Shown: positions 50,801-63,200 of the stretch, piece after piece
Layout of the letters: each line of letters starts with the position of its first letter
How positions within the stretch are numbered: position 1 is the stretch's first letter
Position numbers and translations under genes: made by a program
NCBI RefSeq assembly: GCF_001949145.1
Contig: NW_019091393.1
Span: 1,172,100 to 1,236,099 of the forward strand
Reading direction: 5' to 3'
Origin: Acanthaster planci
Lineage: Eukaryota > Echinodermata > Asteroidea > Valvatida > Acanthasteridae
DNA: 64,000 bases
The notes under the pieces: model-generated
The model's input: the letters and a program-made list of their open reading frames with translations, nothing else
What the model was told of the DNA's origin: nothing
Database searches by the model: none

Positions 50801-51388
50801 CAAAGCTCATCTTGTGATACTCTGCATTAAGTGCTAGTTAATAAGTGCATAATTGACTAGAAGCATTGTGGAATTGTATGCGAGTTCTGGATTTGGAAAT
50901 TCTAATGAATCAGAAGTTTTAATTCAGATTTGACTGAAATCATTCAAGAAAATCTCAGGGAACTGGGCGTAGATTTTGAACAGCATAAGGCCCTTGCACC
51001 AGACTGCTTGTTGAGATTGCTGTTGGCCCGCGTCGGCTCTATGCACATTTCCACGCAAGAGACATGATGATGTAAATGCAATTATTGCCACATTATACAT
51101 ATCTAAAGTATAATTCCGGAGTCAAGATAAATCGATCCTGTATTTGTCTTCACAGCCAAGTATAGTCGTAGGGAACCAGAGGATTCTCGCGTTGAGTTAC
51201 TGCGCGACAGTGAGCCTATTGACTACAATGAGGAAAGTGCAGCAGAATTCACCGACAGCCTACCAGACTACAGTAGAAGGCACAGCAGCGGTCGCAGCAC
51301 CAGTGGGTACTCATCAGACACGGCCGCCGGACGTAGCACGGGCTTGGGTAAGCCCAGGGGAGCTAAAGGTATCTTTGATGATGTTTGA
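41892..51388 (+). CDS. LMBRD2: LMBR1 domain-containing protein 2, multi-pass membrane protein
   Basis: A complete 12-exon gene of 749 aa; exons 41892-42065, 44528-44817, 45695-45862, 46244-46454, 47174-47323, 47536-47684, 48157-48406, 48777-48910, 49163-49271, 49698-49902, 50467-50643, 51156-51388, phases consistent. The family is reported to bind and regulate beta2-adrenergic receptor signalling at the plasma membrane; the mechanism is not settled. Hydrophobic membrane segments are in exon 1 (two), at the end of exon 2 into exon 3, and in exons 3, 4, 7, 8 and 10. Family signatures: [94 protein letters not shown] and [15 protein letters not shown]. The loop between exons 4 and 6 is charged and probably coiled. 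The cytosolic tail (exons 11-12) is Ser/Arg-rich and ends KGIFDDV, like the human IFNDV end. The glycosylatable loop in exon 2 (NMT, NTT) is longer than in human. Confidence 0.96.
43904..44060. mobile_element. MITE copy 2, TATAGAGAGAG termini (LMBRD2 intron 1)
   Basis: Begins TATAGAGAGAG and ends CTCTCTCTATA, an exact terminal inverted repeat of 11 bases. Inner inverted copies of GAACCAAAATGG / CCATTTTGGTTTC lie near the two ends. Same family as 36261-36422, 7.6 kb away. About 157 bases, non-coding, with TA at each border. Confidence 0.75.
44880..45500. repeat. Probable SINE-like relics in LMBRD2 intron 2
   Basis: TGTCCTTAGGCAAGGCACTT near 44925-44943 resembles a motif common in animal SINEs. 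At about 45405-45500 a second repeat-like stretch (GGGAGGAAAACCCC, GGACTTGAACC) has, on the minus strand, GGTTCAAGTCC, a B-box-like sequence. Assignments are from memory of such motifs and are tentative. Confidence 0.35.
45531..45644 (+). repeat. 28-bp minisatellite, four copies (LMBRD2 intron 2)
   Basis: Four nearly identical copies of CACAACGCCAACCTGACTCC plus CCAACGGG run in tandem, about 50 bases before the acceptor of exon 3. Differences are single bases (AATGCC in copy 2, TGCCC in copy 4), so the array is young. Confidence 0.9.
48474..48552 (+). repeat. tRNA-like SINE relic (LMBRD2 intron 7)
   Basis: TCTCACTCAGTTGATAG (A-box-like) is followed 30-40 bases later by TTGGGTTCAAACTC (B-box-like), the arrangement of a tRNA-derived pol III promoter. 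The acceptor stem does not pair, so this is a SINE head remnant and not a tRNA gene. Confidence 0.45.
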
Positions 51389-54300
51389 GGAGGACCCTGA
51401 GAGTGAGAGCGGATGCACTTGCCTAGCTACCAACAGCTGCTAACCCTGCCTTCCCAGATCCTTCAAAATCCACCAGGAGGTTTTGGAGGATCTAGGAGAA
51501 TGGAACCTGTCCCTTGTTACTTTATGCGGGACTGGATGCTTCTGGAAAGATGAAGTACAAAGAAGGTTAAGTACAGCTGGACAGTATTTGGACAATTTTA
51601 AAATCCTCAGAAGGTTAGGGAAAAACTTGGCAGGCCATTCTAATGTGGGAGAAGCTATTTACAATGCAGCAGGGGATCGTGGAAGTTCTGCAGCTTTCAT
51701 TTCAACTTTAGGAAAGGTCGCAGCAGTCCAAAAGAATACACGGCACTTGTAGAAAATTTCCAAAGGTGGTGTTTAGTTATGATGTTAAAAAAAGAGAAGC
51801 AATCTTTACAAGTGTCATTGTTATGCAGCGGTGTGTTAGAAGTGCCATCTACACCACATAGTCTCACTTCATCTCACCTTGCATGGAGCAAAACTTGAAC
51901 ATATTTCCATTGGTTGAATACAGTGATATAAGTCCCTATTGGACATGGGTAATATTTTCGAAGACACTGGGCTCTATTTTCATTGAAGTTTGCAAGAAGT
52001 GTTTGTTAGGCCCACCAGAGGGTAACAAAAATGTGATTTATTTATGGCATATTTTATCTCTAATTGTATGGGAAAAGGAAACTGGTTTTTATTACTGATT
52101 TTTGTTATTGGTGATTACGTCCATTTTTAATGGTTAATGGGTTTTTGCGCACATTTAGTATTTATTTAGAGGACCTACGGTCTACCACCATTTATCACAA
52201 GTCACCTCAATATTTGTGTAGACTATTGAGTGTATAAATAAGAACAATTTCCAAGAAGTAAATTAACTGAAAAATGACAACTTTACATTCTGTTTTCTGC
52301 ATTGCATTGCAGGAACCAGACAGGCTCGTCAAACTTAACATTCTTCATGACAGTTCTTGTATGATGCAGTAAAACTGCAGGACTGGGTTTTTTGGCCAAC
52401 TTACCCAAACAATGTTGACATTTTATTTAATTAGGAATAGTGTATCCTCAAAATGACATCTGTACTCAGTCACTTTCATATCACTTCCTGCATAAGCAGG
52501 AGTAGTGATTTTTTGCTTGTTTGTTTGTTGTGAAGTAGATTACTTCCATGAAATTGGACAACTTAGATATTGTACCTGCAGGTCAGTATTAATTGGAACA
52601 AACCTTGTGTATTCATTGTCCAAAGTTGAGGAAAGAATGGCATATTTCGAATAGGTGGTCATTTGAAATTTCGATCAAAATATCCATTTTGCTTGGAGTG
52701 CAGCCTTATTCCTGCTAGATGTGCTTCAATCTGCCTCTGATCATGACCGTTTGTTCCGTTTCTAGCACTTGGTGTTTCTGTTAAGGAATCTGTGAAGTAC
52801 CGGTAATGTCAAGTAAAACAGCCATGGTAGGGAAACTCTGATCAACCGAGATGGGTTTACCGAACCTGATCAGTGTGATGTGTCTGGTTGGGTTAAAACC
52901 AGGTTCAGTACAGATGCAAGGCAAGAGAACTACCAACACCCCAGCCTGATACATTGTCTTTGCTTTAATAACAAAGACAAACTTAATTTGACTAACGATG
53001 ACAATGATACAGTGTCCCAGAAATATCACTTGCACTTTGTGCTCAGAAGGATGAGAAAACAGATGCCACAAATGTTGATAAAATTAAAGTATTGTAAATG
53101 AAATATTCGTGCCTGGTGCTTTCTGAGAGCAATGTGATGAAGATAAATTCCAGATAAATGTGCAATATAATCTGTGATATGGGAAATGATTTGTTCCCCT
53201 TGTCATATTGGCCTAGACTCATATTTCCTAATCTAAACAATTTTCTCAATTCTTGCTTGGTTGGCTTCTGTTAATTTATTGTCCCTGTAACTTTCATTCA
53301 TGCCCACCACACCAAACTCCTAAATCACATCCTTTTCAAGAAATTAAATAGAAAAAGGACAAATCGGTGAAGCCATAGTTAATACGTTTGGAATTTCTTA
53401 AGGAAGTCCTAACATCGTCGAGATGCAAGAAGCTGTCCGTAAAATTTGGAATTTTGATCTCAGTGTGAATTTTGCATGTTTGATTAGCAGGCCAGTACTG
53501 TTAAGATCAAAATTTCACATGCAACATTTTTTTCATTCTACACATTCCATCGTTCTTTTGTTTTCTTTTGAGAGACCTGTTTATGAATTGATACAAAACA
53601 AGCTGTGATTCATCCTTCTATTAAGTGTGGTTATTTGGAATATAAGGACCAATTTTGCTGCTTGAAAATAAGCTGTAACTACGTGTACTATAATGTGATG
53701 AATGTAGTTCGGTTATGTAATAAATATGATGTATTGTAGTGACACAGATTCTTTTGTGGTATTTTTTTTACGATTCTGCTCTTTAAATCTGAACCGTGTT
53801 TACCGCTGGAGTGTCAGGTCTAGGCTACCGTAGCCACATCACTCTTTTCTTTGTAAGCACAACAAGGCTTTGAATTGTTGGTTTACATTCTGAGCATTAT
53901 TTTATTTTAAATCTTGGATGTTTGAACTACACTACTCCAAAAAGTTAGAGATCACCTCTTAACTTGAATTTTTTCCAAGCAATGAGTGGGGTCTAGTTCT
54001 TTCATTTTGTTGTTTAGATGGTGTTCTCATTGGAATAAAAAAAAATTCAAAAATCAGGACAGTAGTAAAATATCCCATAAGAAAGTACACAAAATAAAAA
54101 GTGGTCCTTAACTTTTTTGAGTAGTGGGTGTTCCTAAAGTTGCTGAACATCATGAAACTTGAGTCTGAAACCCAGAGATAACCCGAAAACCTGCATTTCA
54201 CTGACACTGGCGATTGTCTTCTCAGTCGAAACGTGTGTGATGAATTTGGGTCAACGGTGCGTCGGAAATTTCCATTTGAAAGAATTAATAACCAGTGGAA

Positions 54301-55670
54301 TGACACTCGACAGGATCAGCTGACATGTAGTCGCAGAAGAAATAATGGACCTCGAGACTGGAAGGAGATCGATGGTGTGGAGTCTTCAAGTAAAAAACCG
54401 ACGGCTGTGATTGTGGACGTCAACGCAGGAATAAGTCCAACATGGGATGTGTGACGGTGGTGATCTCGTTGAACCCGACTGAATGGGTAGAGTTTACATG
54501 AAACCTCGGGCACTGCTATGGAGGAATATTGCAAGAGGACATTAATTTCTAGGTAAGTTTTTGGCCCGAAGTTTCTTGCACATGTATCAGTGACTGATTG
54601 TGGCTGGTTATTTGTAACTGGTTAATACGTTTCCAAGGCGCTGGGGGTTGGAGACTTGAAGGAAGGCTGGAGGAAAGGATTCCAAAATAACAACAGCAAG
54701 GGAAGCTTCCACAAGCTGTCGAAACGAGTCTTCTTTCAAGAAAACCATTTCCTTCATACTTTATATATGGTGTATTTTCAGACCTTTGTGTGATTAAAAA
54801 TATTACGTCCCACGAGTGCGCCACACATTTATTCAGACGCATTAATGAATATGAGAAATATCACGTCCTGAAAATGTCGCATTTGAACATTTATGTTTAT
54901 TATACCACGGTCATAGCTAGTGAATTATTATTGGTCGCGAATTGATCACGTGATTTGCCCCAAACGCGCGATGTATCATTCACGCGTCGGGTGCACTGGC
55001 GATATTGCGTTCACGTTCCCCTCATTTTATGCGCTTGTGAGTACAGACTTGTTTGATGGAAGATTGGAGGAGATGAAGGATTTTTAAAAGGTGATATTTT
55101 CTAGTTGATTTAAGGAGTACTGCGGTGAAGGGTTTAGGATTTTGTAGCCCATGTATCGGTGGCATACATACATGTGACGTGGCCGCGTGGTATCTGCCTG
55201 CACGGGCGAAGGGATAGTGAAAGATAAATGGTGTAATCCTCTTGTTTTACGGTTTTTTGGTATAAGCATAAGTAAGTATATTTCTTTCTGTTGAACTAGT
55301 TAGATAACTCTGTTGGTTTTGGACTGTATATTGGGGTTATGAATGCATCGCAACGACTCCACGAGCTGGCTCTGCATTTGACCTAAATTTGGGATATCAT
55401 TACAGTCTTTATCAGTTTGGTATTCAAGGGTATTGCTGGAATGCTCTTTTAATGGGAATAGTAGAGCTCTAAGGGCTTCCATTTTTTTTTAAAGAAAAAC
55501 ATTCCATTTTCGGAGTATTACATGATAAAAAGCACTTGCTCCATCCTTTTGGCTCAAAATTAGTTTATTTAGGGGTGGAAACTCATCTAAAATAGTTGAC
55601 GAGTCGAGTTGATCACTTGATGTACATGTAGCTACGAGGTACATGCATATTAATTGCGGAGATCCACATC
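51389..55670. other. LMBRD2 3' UTR and intergenic region
   Basis: AT-rich sequence with no supported gene. LMBRD2 3' UTR may be long; the first clear AATAAA I see is at 53719-53724, with ATTAAA near 53086 as an alternative. A TIR element occupies 53930-54126. The stretch 54.2-55.6 kb holds only short open frames that I do not recognise. Confidence 0.45.
53930..54126. mobile_element. 197-bp TIR element, CACTACTC termini
   Basis: Starts CACTACTCCAAAAAGTTAG and ends in the near reverse complement (CCTTAACTTTTTTGAGTAGTG). TIRs are about 25 bases with a few mismatches. The termini resemble those of Tc1/mariner-type elements known from many animals (memory-based). The interior is AT-rich and non-coding; a TA precedes the left end but not the right. 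Confidence 0.6.
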
Positions 55671-58600
55671 CCACTAATGCCTATCGAAGAATATAACACG
55701 CCACGACGACGAATGGCCCCACGTCAGCCACACCGACAGCCACGAGCCACCGTACAACACCCTCTTGGGCTGCTCCCCCATCGTCATATTGATGAATACA
55801 CTGCCGGGCCACGCAGGCAAAACGCAGACATGGGCAACAGAACCCACCGGCCAGCCAGGCATCAGCCTTCTGACGCCCAAGACTTCTTCGCTGAAGGCAC
55901 CTTGGCGTGAAACAGAGAACAATGCTACCCAGGCCGACTCCCCATCACTTTCTCGGGCTGTCCCAGTGAACGCGCCATTAGGCTACGGAACTCCACGTCC
56001 CTACCGTAGGACTGCCCACCGAGCTGAAGTCGCCTCGGCCCCCGCCATGCCTGCGTGCACTATGCAGAGCCTGAGGGCTGAGGGGACAAAGCCATACAGT
56101 GTACAACCATTCCACCACCAGCATTTAACGGCTCAATGAGGTCTGCGGGAGGTGGGTCCACGCCTCACCCACTGACCTAAGCGTTGGCTCCAAGCCTAAG
56201 CTCACCGACATCCGATCCTTTCAATGTGGGCGTTCAGGCATGGATCAGGCAAAGCGCTTCCTGGGCAGACCCCCTTTGTTCCTGCCCTGGTGAAAGCGCC
56301 ATCGGAATACGGTCCCAACGCCATGTGTCCATTGTTACCTAAACCGAAACATCTCCCACTGCTAGGCTCACCAAGACCCTCAACTGCCGATCCAGACGAC
56401 CTCTACGCGCCTAATGCCACTTGCATTTCAGTCCACATCAACGGGGATCCCAGGCATGAACCGGACCATAGAGCTACTTGTACCGGGCAACCCCCATCAT
56501 TCCCATCCCCCCATCGGAATGCAGATCTGTAGCCACATCTCCCTTGTCTGCACCTCTGGCATCAAAACCCATCGGGCTGCTGCACCACCGTGATTTAACA
56601 ATTTCAAGCCCCGGGTCTTTCGCCCTCCGGTATTTTCCTCGGGTTATCCCGGGAGAATGAACGCTTCCAGGTCTCCTGCCACTGCAGCTCACCTCGTACG
56701 GCTTCCACCCGAATGTGATCCACAACTTGACCGTTTTTCTACCGCCTCTGCCCAGCCGGCCTTTCTGCGAATTTTCCGCCACTTCCCCATGTGTAAGAGG
56801 CGCTTTTCTTTCGTTGGGTAGTTTAGAAGGAAGCTTCATTTGTCCAGACACCACAACGCTTCTTCCGGACGTGATCCGCAGCTCGGCCGTTTTTGCCCGC
56901 CCGTCTAGCCCCTTGTGAATTCCCCTGCTATTTTTTATTCAAACTGTTCCGTGCGTAAGAAGTGTAAACGCTCCACGTCTCCACCGGGTCATATTGTAGG
57001 AAGTTGCATTCGTCCAAACATCACACCGCTTCCTCCTCAGCTATCATCTTGACTTCGCGGTCCGGCTCTGAGTCACGCTCTTTGCTGGTCAGCCGCCTTG
57101 ATCCTAAGCGGACACGCGCGTATCGTTTGTAACCCGACGGACAATCTACCTACATCCGAACCCTCATGCGATCCCCCTCATGACATGCAACATAACGGGG
57201 CCTCGTCCAGACTTATCCCAATCCTCACGGTGGGTCTTCCGGGGACGAAGGAATAGTCTCCGCTTTTACTCGTACGCAATCAGAGATTTGTCTTCGTCTA
57301 CCACACAAACATATCATTCCAGTCTTGGGTCTGCCGCTACAGACAAGATCGGTCTGGCTCAGCTAAGTCTTCCGACAAGGGCCCTCTTCCTCGACTAGGA
57401 CAAATCCAACCTTAAGCTTACCCTAACCAAGTTGGATTGGGCCTCTTGTTGCATCTCCGTTGTGCGGCCTTTTATTCCTACCTTATAGGAGTACATGTAT
57501 TTCTCCTGGGGCAAAAAAGTCTCCCGTCTCTCCTGACCTATTGCAGTAGCTCTTATGACACTGGATGAGAACGTCAACTCTGTCCTCGAGCAGTTCTTAT
57601 TCATCTCTTGCCTCTCCCTCTTTACAGGAAAGACTTATCCGCGGGACAACTCAAAGAGACGAAAGAATCGTAGGCTAAGCACATCCAGCCAACTCACTCG
57701 TTCACCCAGTACGCAGACCAAGTTTGGCACTGCCCTCCCCTCCTCAGCCAACGTAAATAACACACAGGGCACTGTGCTGGTGACTGCCTACTACACTTTA
57801 TGTACATGTAGTTCTGGCAAGTCTACACGTCGGCCAGATGGGTTCTCGCAACTGTTTTCGATTATTCTTCGGGCTTACGGGTGTCCCTCCGTCCGACCAC
57901 ATTCTTCACCTAACTCCCATCCCTCCTACAAGACCGAATGGGTAGGCATTGGAGACAAAAAGGAGGTTCAGTCGCCCCTAAGATGTTCTGCATGGGGGCA
58001 TCCTGAACACTCCATGAAGTCTCAACCCTTGTCGACTCTATCCTGGCCATTCGTTGATGGGTGTGCAAATCGCTTTTTTTTTACTTTCACGTCTGCAGTC
58101 CATCTACGTATTTTACAAGTTCCTCTGATTCATCTACACCGGTAGAACTTTCGGGATTCAACCTGCCATTCTATCTCTGGGCGTCCCAAAGGGTCTTCAC
58201 CCGAATGGCGGAAGTTCTGACCGCCTACGTACGCTAGTTCGCAACACCGTCATTCGAATATTTCGTGGGCAGTTCTCCAGACAAGACTTCAGTTGACACT
58301 GGCCTTATTTACGAGCTTGCCATCTGCTGTTCTTCATCACTTTGGAATATTGCGGCCTGTCCCTGCTCATGTTCTGACTGATCTAGGTGCGGTCCCGACC
58401 CCTCTCGGGCTCCTGCACCAAACACAACTCTTCTTCGACCTGATGATGAGTCTGGTGGACCCGGTACCTCATTACCGTTTTCATATCGAGGCCCCTCCAG
58501 CCCACGTTCCAGCCCAAATTGTGACCTGATCAATCTCCCAGATTTCGTGATGAACCTCATCCGGTCACCACTTTACTGGCATCTCAGTGTACGGAACCGT

Positions 58601-59445
58601 TTGGTTTACGACCTCCCTCTCTCAAAGATGGATCTGTAGGTGACGACTTTCTACGAACCCGTCCAGAATTATCTGGGGTACTTCCCCTCCTGACCTCCCA
58701 GGTCTCTGTTTTTGAGAAGTCTCTTCAACACGCGGAACTCCAGGCAACCTCCAGCGCGTTACGTTACTGCAGTACAACCTCTAGGCAAATCAGTCCTATT
58801 CGATCAGACGATTGTGCACATGGGCGTCAGGCTCTGGGATCGAATTGAAGGCAACGCATGTCTCGACTGCCAACATTTCAACTCTTTTGCAGACGTGCGT
58901 GCGCTCTCAGAGACAGATTATCCAACGAAAACAGACTCTGCGTCATAATATGGCCGAGTTAATCTTCATGGTACTTTTTTTCCACAGGAGAACGTTCGGC
59001 CGCTGAGGTTCTGCACCAGACTCCCTCACCTACAAGCCCAGGTGACAGACGCCCCCCTTTCGGCTGGGAAGGCGGGAACGTTGGTATGGTCTTCTCTTTG
59101 CTCTGTTCTGGCTGCACAAACCCTGATGCCTTGATTAACCAAGTTGCTAGTATAAGTTTATACCAACAAATAAGGGCTCTCTACGGTATGGTATGCATAT
59201 TAGTCTTGCGACGAGTTCTTCATGGCCAGACAATATTCACCGAGACCATGATGACCATATTGGGTGAGGCACCTCCAGCTCTATCTAATGGCTTCCTTTC
59301 TTCAGTGGGTCCTCTTCATTCCACACGGCTTTCCTCACTTTCAGTGCCTCCTCGACAATCATCCTCAAGAGTACGGTACGGTGCAACTGTACAGTATACA
59401 TGTAGTGACTATTTGGGTAAGATGAGCGCAGTGGATTCCTCTCTA
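55671..59445. pseudogene. Decayed, GC-richer intronless block, probable degraded mobile element
   Basis: Base composition changes sharply near 55.67 kb: C-rich, CpG-containing sequence replaces AT-rich DNA and continues to about 59.4 kb. Only short open frames broken by stops are seen (for example 55765-56139 and 57555-58145, the latter 196 aa), proline-, serine- and arginine-rich, with no motif I can place. A 156-base unit at 56715-56870 is followed by a diverged copy at 56871 to about 57037 (GTGATCCACAACTTGACCG versus GTGATCCGCAGCTCGGCCG). I found no reverse transcriptase, transposase or recombinase signature and no LTRs. A decayed retroelement is the best guess. Confidence 0.4.
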
Positions 59446-59704
59446 CAGTAGTGTGGGACGAGTTTGCTTGCAAATACTTACCCAACAGTTAACACCCTCC
59501 CATCCTCCCCACTCTGGCTTGGACCTTCCGCTCCGAAAAAGGACGAATATGGTGGCGGCGTCTCAGCGTCGCAATGCATTGTGGTGATAGAGGGCGCACT
59601 ACACTTGATCAAGTTTTTAGCGAATGGCAAAAGGCGTATTGGGAAATTTGCATATAGTGACTTTATGGGTAGATATCCGCTAGCAGACTCGTCCCACACT
59701 ACTG
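59446..59704. mobile_element. 259-bp TIR element, CAGTAGTGTGGGACGAG termini
   Basis: CAGTAGTGTGGGACGAGT at 59446-59463 is matched by an exact reverse complement of 18 bases, ACTCGTCCCACACTACTG, ending at 59704. The similarity continues more weakly inwards (TACTTACCCAACAGT against ACTTTATGGGTAGATA). The interior has no coding capacity. No clear target duplication is seen. Confidence 0.7.
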
Positions 59705-59723
59705 TGGGGGCGAGGAGGAAATA

Positions 59724-59964
59724 TTAGCCTTTGATCAAGGCGCCCGTAGCGAAATGGATAGTCGCTCAAGAGCGAGGAGCTGGAGGAGACTAGTTTAAGC
59801 ACCAAACCAACGCACGAAGAAAGACTACACGACGAACCGCACGCTTCGAACGCGCACAGTCCACGATACACATAGCTCGCCTACTGCATGCAGGGCTTGC
59901 ATGTAGTTCGTCTTGTGGTCTTCACTATCCATTTCGCCCCGGGCGCCTTGTTCAAAGGCTGAGG
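59724..59964. repeat. Long inverted repeat upstream of the LDL-receptor-like gene
   Basis: Arms 59724-59763 and 59923-59964 are reverse complements with about four mismatches in 39 bases; both contain AAGGCGCCCG and GCGAAATGGATAGT. The spacer is about 160 bases and contains a smaller palindrome (CTACTGCATGCA...TGCATGTAG). It ends about 245 bases before the proposed start codon at 60208, so it lies in or near the promoter. Confidence 0.65.
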
Positions 59965-60207
59965 AAATACCAGCGTAACAACAAGTCACTGGCCCGCCCG
60001 GCAAACAGTCGTTATGCAGGCAGATCGTGACGTCATTCCAAAACATGAAACTACAGCCTGCCCAGCCTGCACGCCGCGCGCGGTGCCTGTTGATAACCAG
60101 AATACCTTTACGGCTTGTGAGAAAACCACGCATTTTGGAGTGGTCAGAAATCAAGCGAAGAAATACTTCGATTTTCTAGTATTTTGACATTTTTCTTTGC
60201 ATCAGCT

Positions 60208-63200
60208 ATGAAACATACGTTGAGATTACTATCTGTGTTACTTTTGGTGTTACAAGTGTTGTGCTTTCGAGGAGTAAGAAGTAAGTATTTGTCGGATAAT
60301 TTTACCGTCCTTGCTGATTATTTTGACTAAACATGCACGAGGGTCCCGCCATTCATTTTTAGGCCGACGGAAGCCGCATTTGGCGGGCATGACAGCCTGA
60401 AGTTTATATCCAGTTTCGTTTTGAACTCTTAGTGTTTCTCTTTTGCCACGGGCAAACAAGATCAGAATTTTATCGTATAGTTTGCTGTTTCCTTTGTGTA
60501 CAAATGTGTAACGTAAGCTAAATCACCTTTGCTTACAGGCGTTTTGCCAGCGTAGCCAGACAGTATAGACTGAGCCGAGCAATAAGCATAATCAGGCATA
60601 AGCATCGATAGTCTTGGCCTATTGGCAATGCCGGCACGACTGTTAATCGCAGGTTTTTCCTTTTCGATTCAGTCATCAATAAAGCCATAGGCCTACTCTG
60701 AAGATCTCATCAAAATATGCCTGTGTTTTTTAGGTACATGCGGAACGGATCGATTCAAGTGTGAGAACGGGAAGTGTATCCCAAAGCTTTGGACTTGTGA
60801 CCAGGAAGATGATTGCGGCGACAGTTCTGATGAGAACGGTTGTCGTAAGTATAATTTTCCCCGTTATAATTTCAGCTCTTTGTAAAAGCTTCACCGGTTG
60901 TACTCTTGACTAGGCGTAGTGTTAAATGTAAACAATCCTAGTTCAACAGGAGTACGAGGCCCCGTTACAATTTATACTTCAATAGGTGAAATTTTTAATG
61001 GTCTTTCCTTTAATTGGACCAATAATAATTTTCAAACTGTATTACAATTAAAAATCAAAATTTCGTTTAGCGAAAGTTGATCAGAGGAATTAGTGGAGCC
61101 TTTCATTTGCTACGATCCGAAAAACCTTTAAATTTAAAATGGTTATTGTTCTTGAATTTTCTCCAAGTTAAACAACNNNNNNNNNNNNNNNNNNNNNNNN
61201 NNNNNNNNNNNNNNNNNNNNNNNNNNNNNNNNNNNNNNNNNNNNNNNNNNNNNNNNNNNNNNNNNNNNNNNNNNNNNNNNNNNNNNNNNNNNNNNNNNNN
61301 NNNNNNNNNNNNNNNNNNNNNNNNNNNNNNNNNNNNNNNNNNNNNNNNNNNNNNNNNNNNNNNNNNNNNNNNNNNNNNNNNNNNNNNNNNNNNNNNNNNN
61401 NNNNNNNNNNNNNNNNNNNNNNNNNNNNNNNNNNNNNNNNNNNNNNNNNNNNNNNNNNNNNNNNNNNNNNNNNNNNNNNNNNNNNNNNNNNNNNNNNNNN
61501 NNNNNNNNNNNNNNNNNNNNNNNNNNNNNNNNNNNNNNNNNNNNNNNNNNNNNNNNNNNNNNNNNNNNNNNNNNNNNNNNNNNNNNNNNNNNNNNNNNNN
61601 NNNNNNNNNNNNNNNNNNNNNCTCTCATCGCGCAGTGAAACAACTCTCACCGCGTAGTGAAACAACTCTCACCGCGTAGTGAAACAACTCTCATCACGCA
61701 GTGAGACAACTCTCGTCGCGTAGTGAAACAACTCTCATCGCGCAGTGAAACAACTCTCGTCTCGCAGTGAAACAACTCTCGTTGCGTAGTGAAACAACTC
61801 TCATCGCGCAGTGAAACAACTCTCGTCTCGCAGTGAAACAACTCTCGTCGCGCAGTGAAACAAATCTCGTCGCGCAGTGAAACAACTCTCGTCGCGTAGT
61901 GAAACAACTCTCATCGCACAGTGAAACAACTCTCGTCTCGCAGTGAAACAACTCTCGTCGCGCAGTGAAACAACTCTCATCGCGCAGTGCCAAACAACTC
62001 TCACCGCGCAGTGCCAAACAACTTTCATTAAAGAAATGAAAGTTCTCAGTCTGACAGACCAAGAAAAGCTATACCATCGTTACGAACTTAAGTTTCCGGG
62101 TCAAGAAGTTGTGACCACCGTAAGTCAGTCGATCTTATCCCTTTACGCTTTCAAATTCTTCCAATCAAGTGTCATGACAGGCCATCTGTATCAGAAGGTC
62201 CGCTTAAATTATTAGTTTAGGGATGCTAAGGCAAAGCAAGACAGTCATATAATAGAGTCAAATCGTAACTGTCTTAGTTAAAGAGAGTTTTATTTCACAT
62301 TAACTTTGGGCTTAAAATGTCCAGGTTTGATTACAATTAAATCTGATTCAAATGCGTTAATACCCACATTTCTATATTATTCCTGAATTGCTATTTCCCG
62401 AATGCCTGGCAGATATGCGACCGTGGATAGGCCTTCCAGATAGCACTTTACATGTATATAATGAAAAGTGTATTCAAGATGGAAACCCAAGTGTAAAACA
62501 TGAGTCGCCACGCAAAAAAAACAGCTGAAGCACAGAATCACATGTGCGCTTCACGTGAAACTTTCTTGAATCAAGATTCACTCCAAAATCACTCATTCAG
62601 CAATTTTTATGACCCTAATATTCAACAAGTCGGTTAAGACACTATGAAATAATATCTTGTTAGTTTTCGTGGCGAAAGGTTGAACACAAAATACTCACCC
62701 TGTGTTGCCCACACTAGAAAGGAAGAGTTGACTCGCACACCACGGCACTGTCTTCGAGGGCGTTTATAAATTCTAAGCGGCTGAGCGGTACGGTGCCAAA
62801 TACAAAAGGAAAAGGCTTCACTGACTTATGGCTGTGGGTCAACTAAAAATTGGCGGTCAACTCGTAACTCTAAAAATCAACTCAAAACTCGAAGAAAAAA
62901 GACATCCCAGTTACAGCATTGCAAGGCCAAAAATGTGCTTTTCACATCTGCCACAAAAAACAGCGGTATTTGCTGCTTGCCTGAAGCTTCACCGGTTCAG
63001 AAGCAGTAAAGGAGAGGTGGGCACGTAGATGGTGCAACCTGCTGGTATTGCTTGGTACTCTAAAATGCCCCAGCATGCTTGGAGATTGCTCTCGAGAGGT
63101 TGTGGGAACCCAATACGATGCATGGCCCTCTCGTACGCTGGTGTTTGATAGATATATCAAGTAGTTTGAAAGTGCTTGGCAAGGTAAAACAATTGTGAGT

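Noticed and set aside
61647-62062. Minus-strand open frames of 75-122 aa with repeated VSLRDESCF-type peptides
   Set aside because: They are translations of the 22-bp satellite, which has no stop in these frames; no start context, splice signals or family match.
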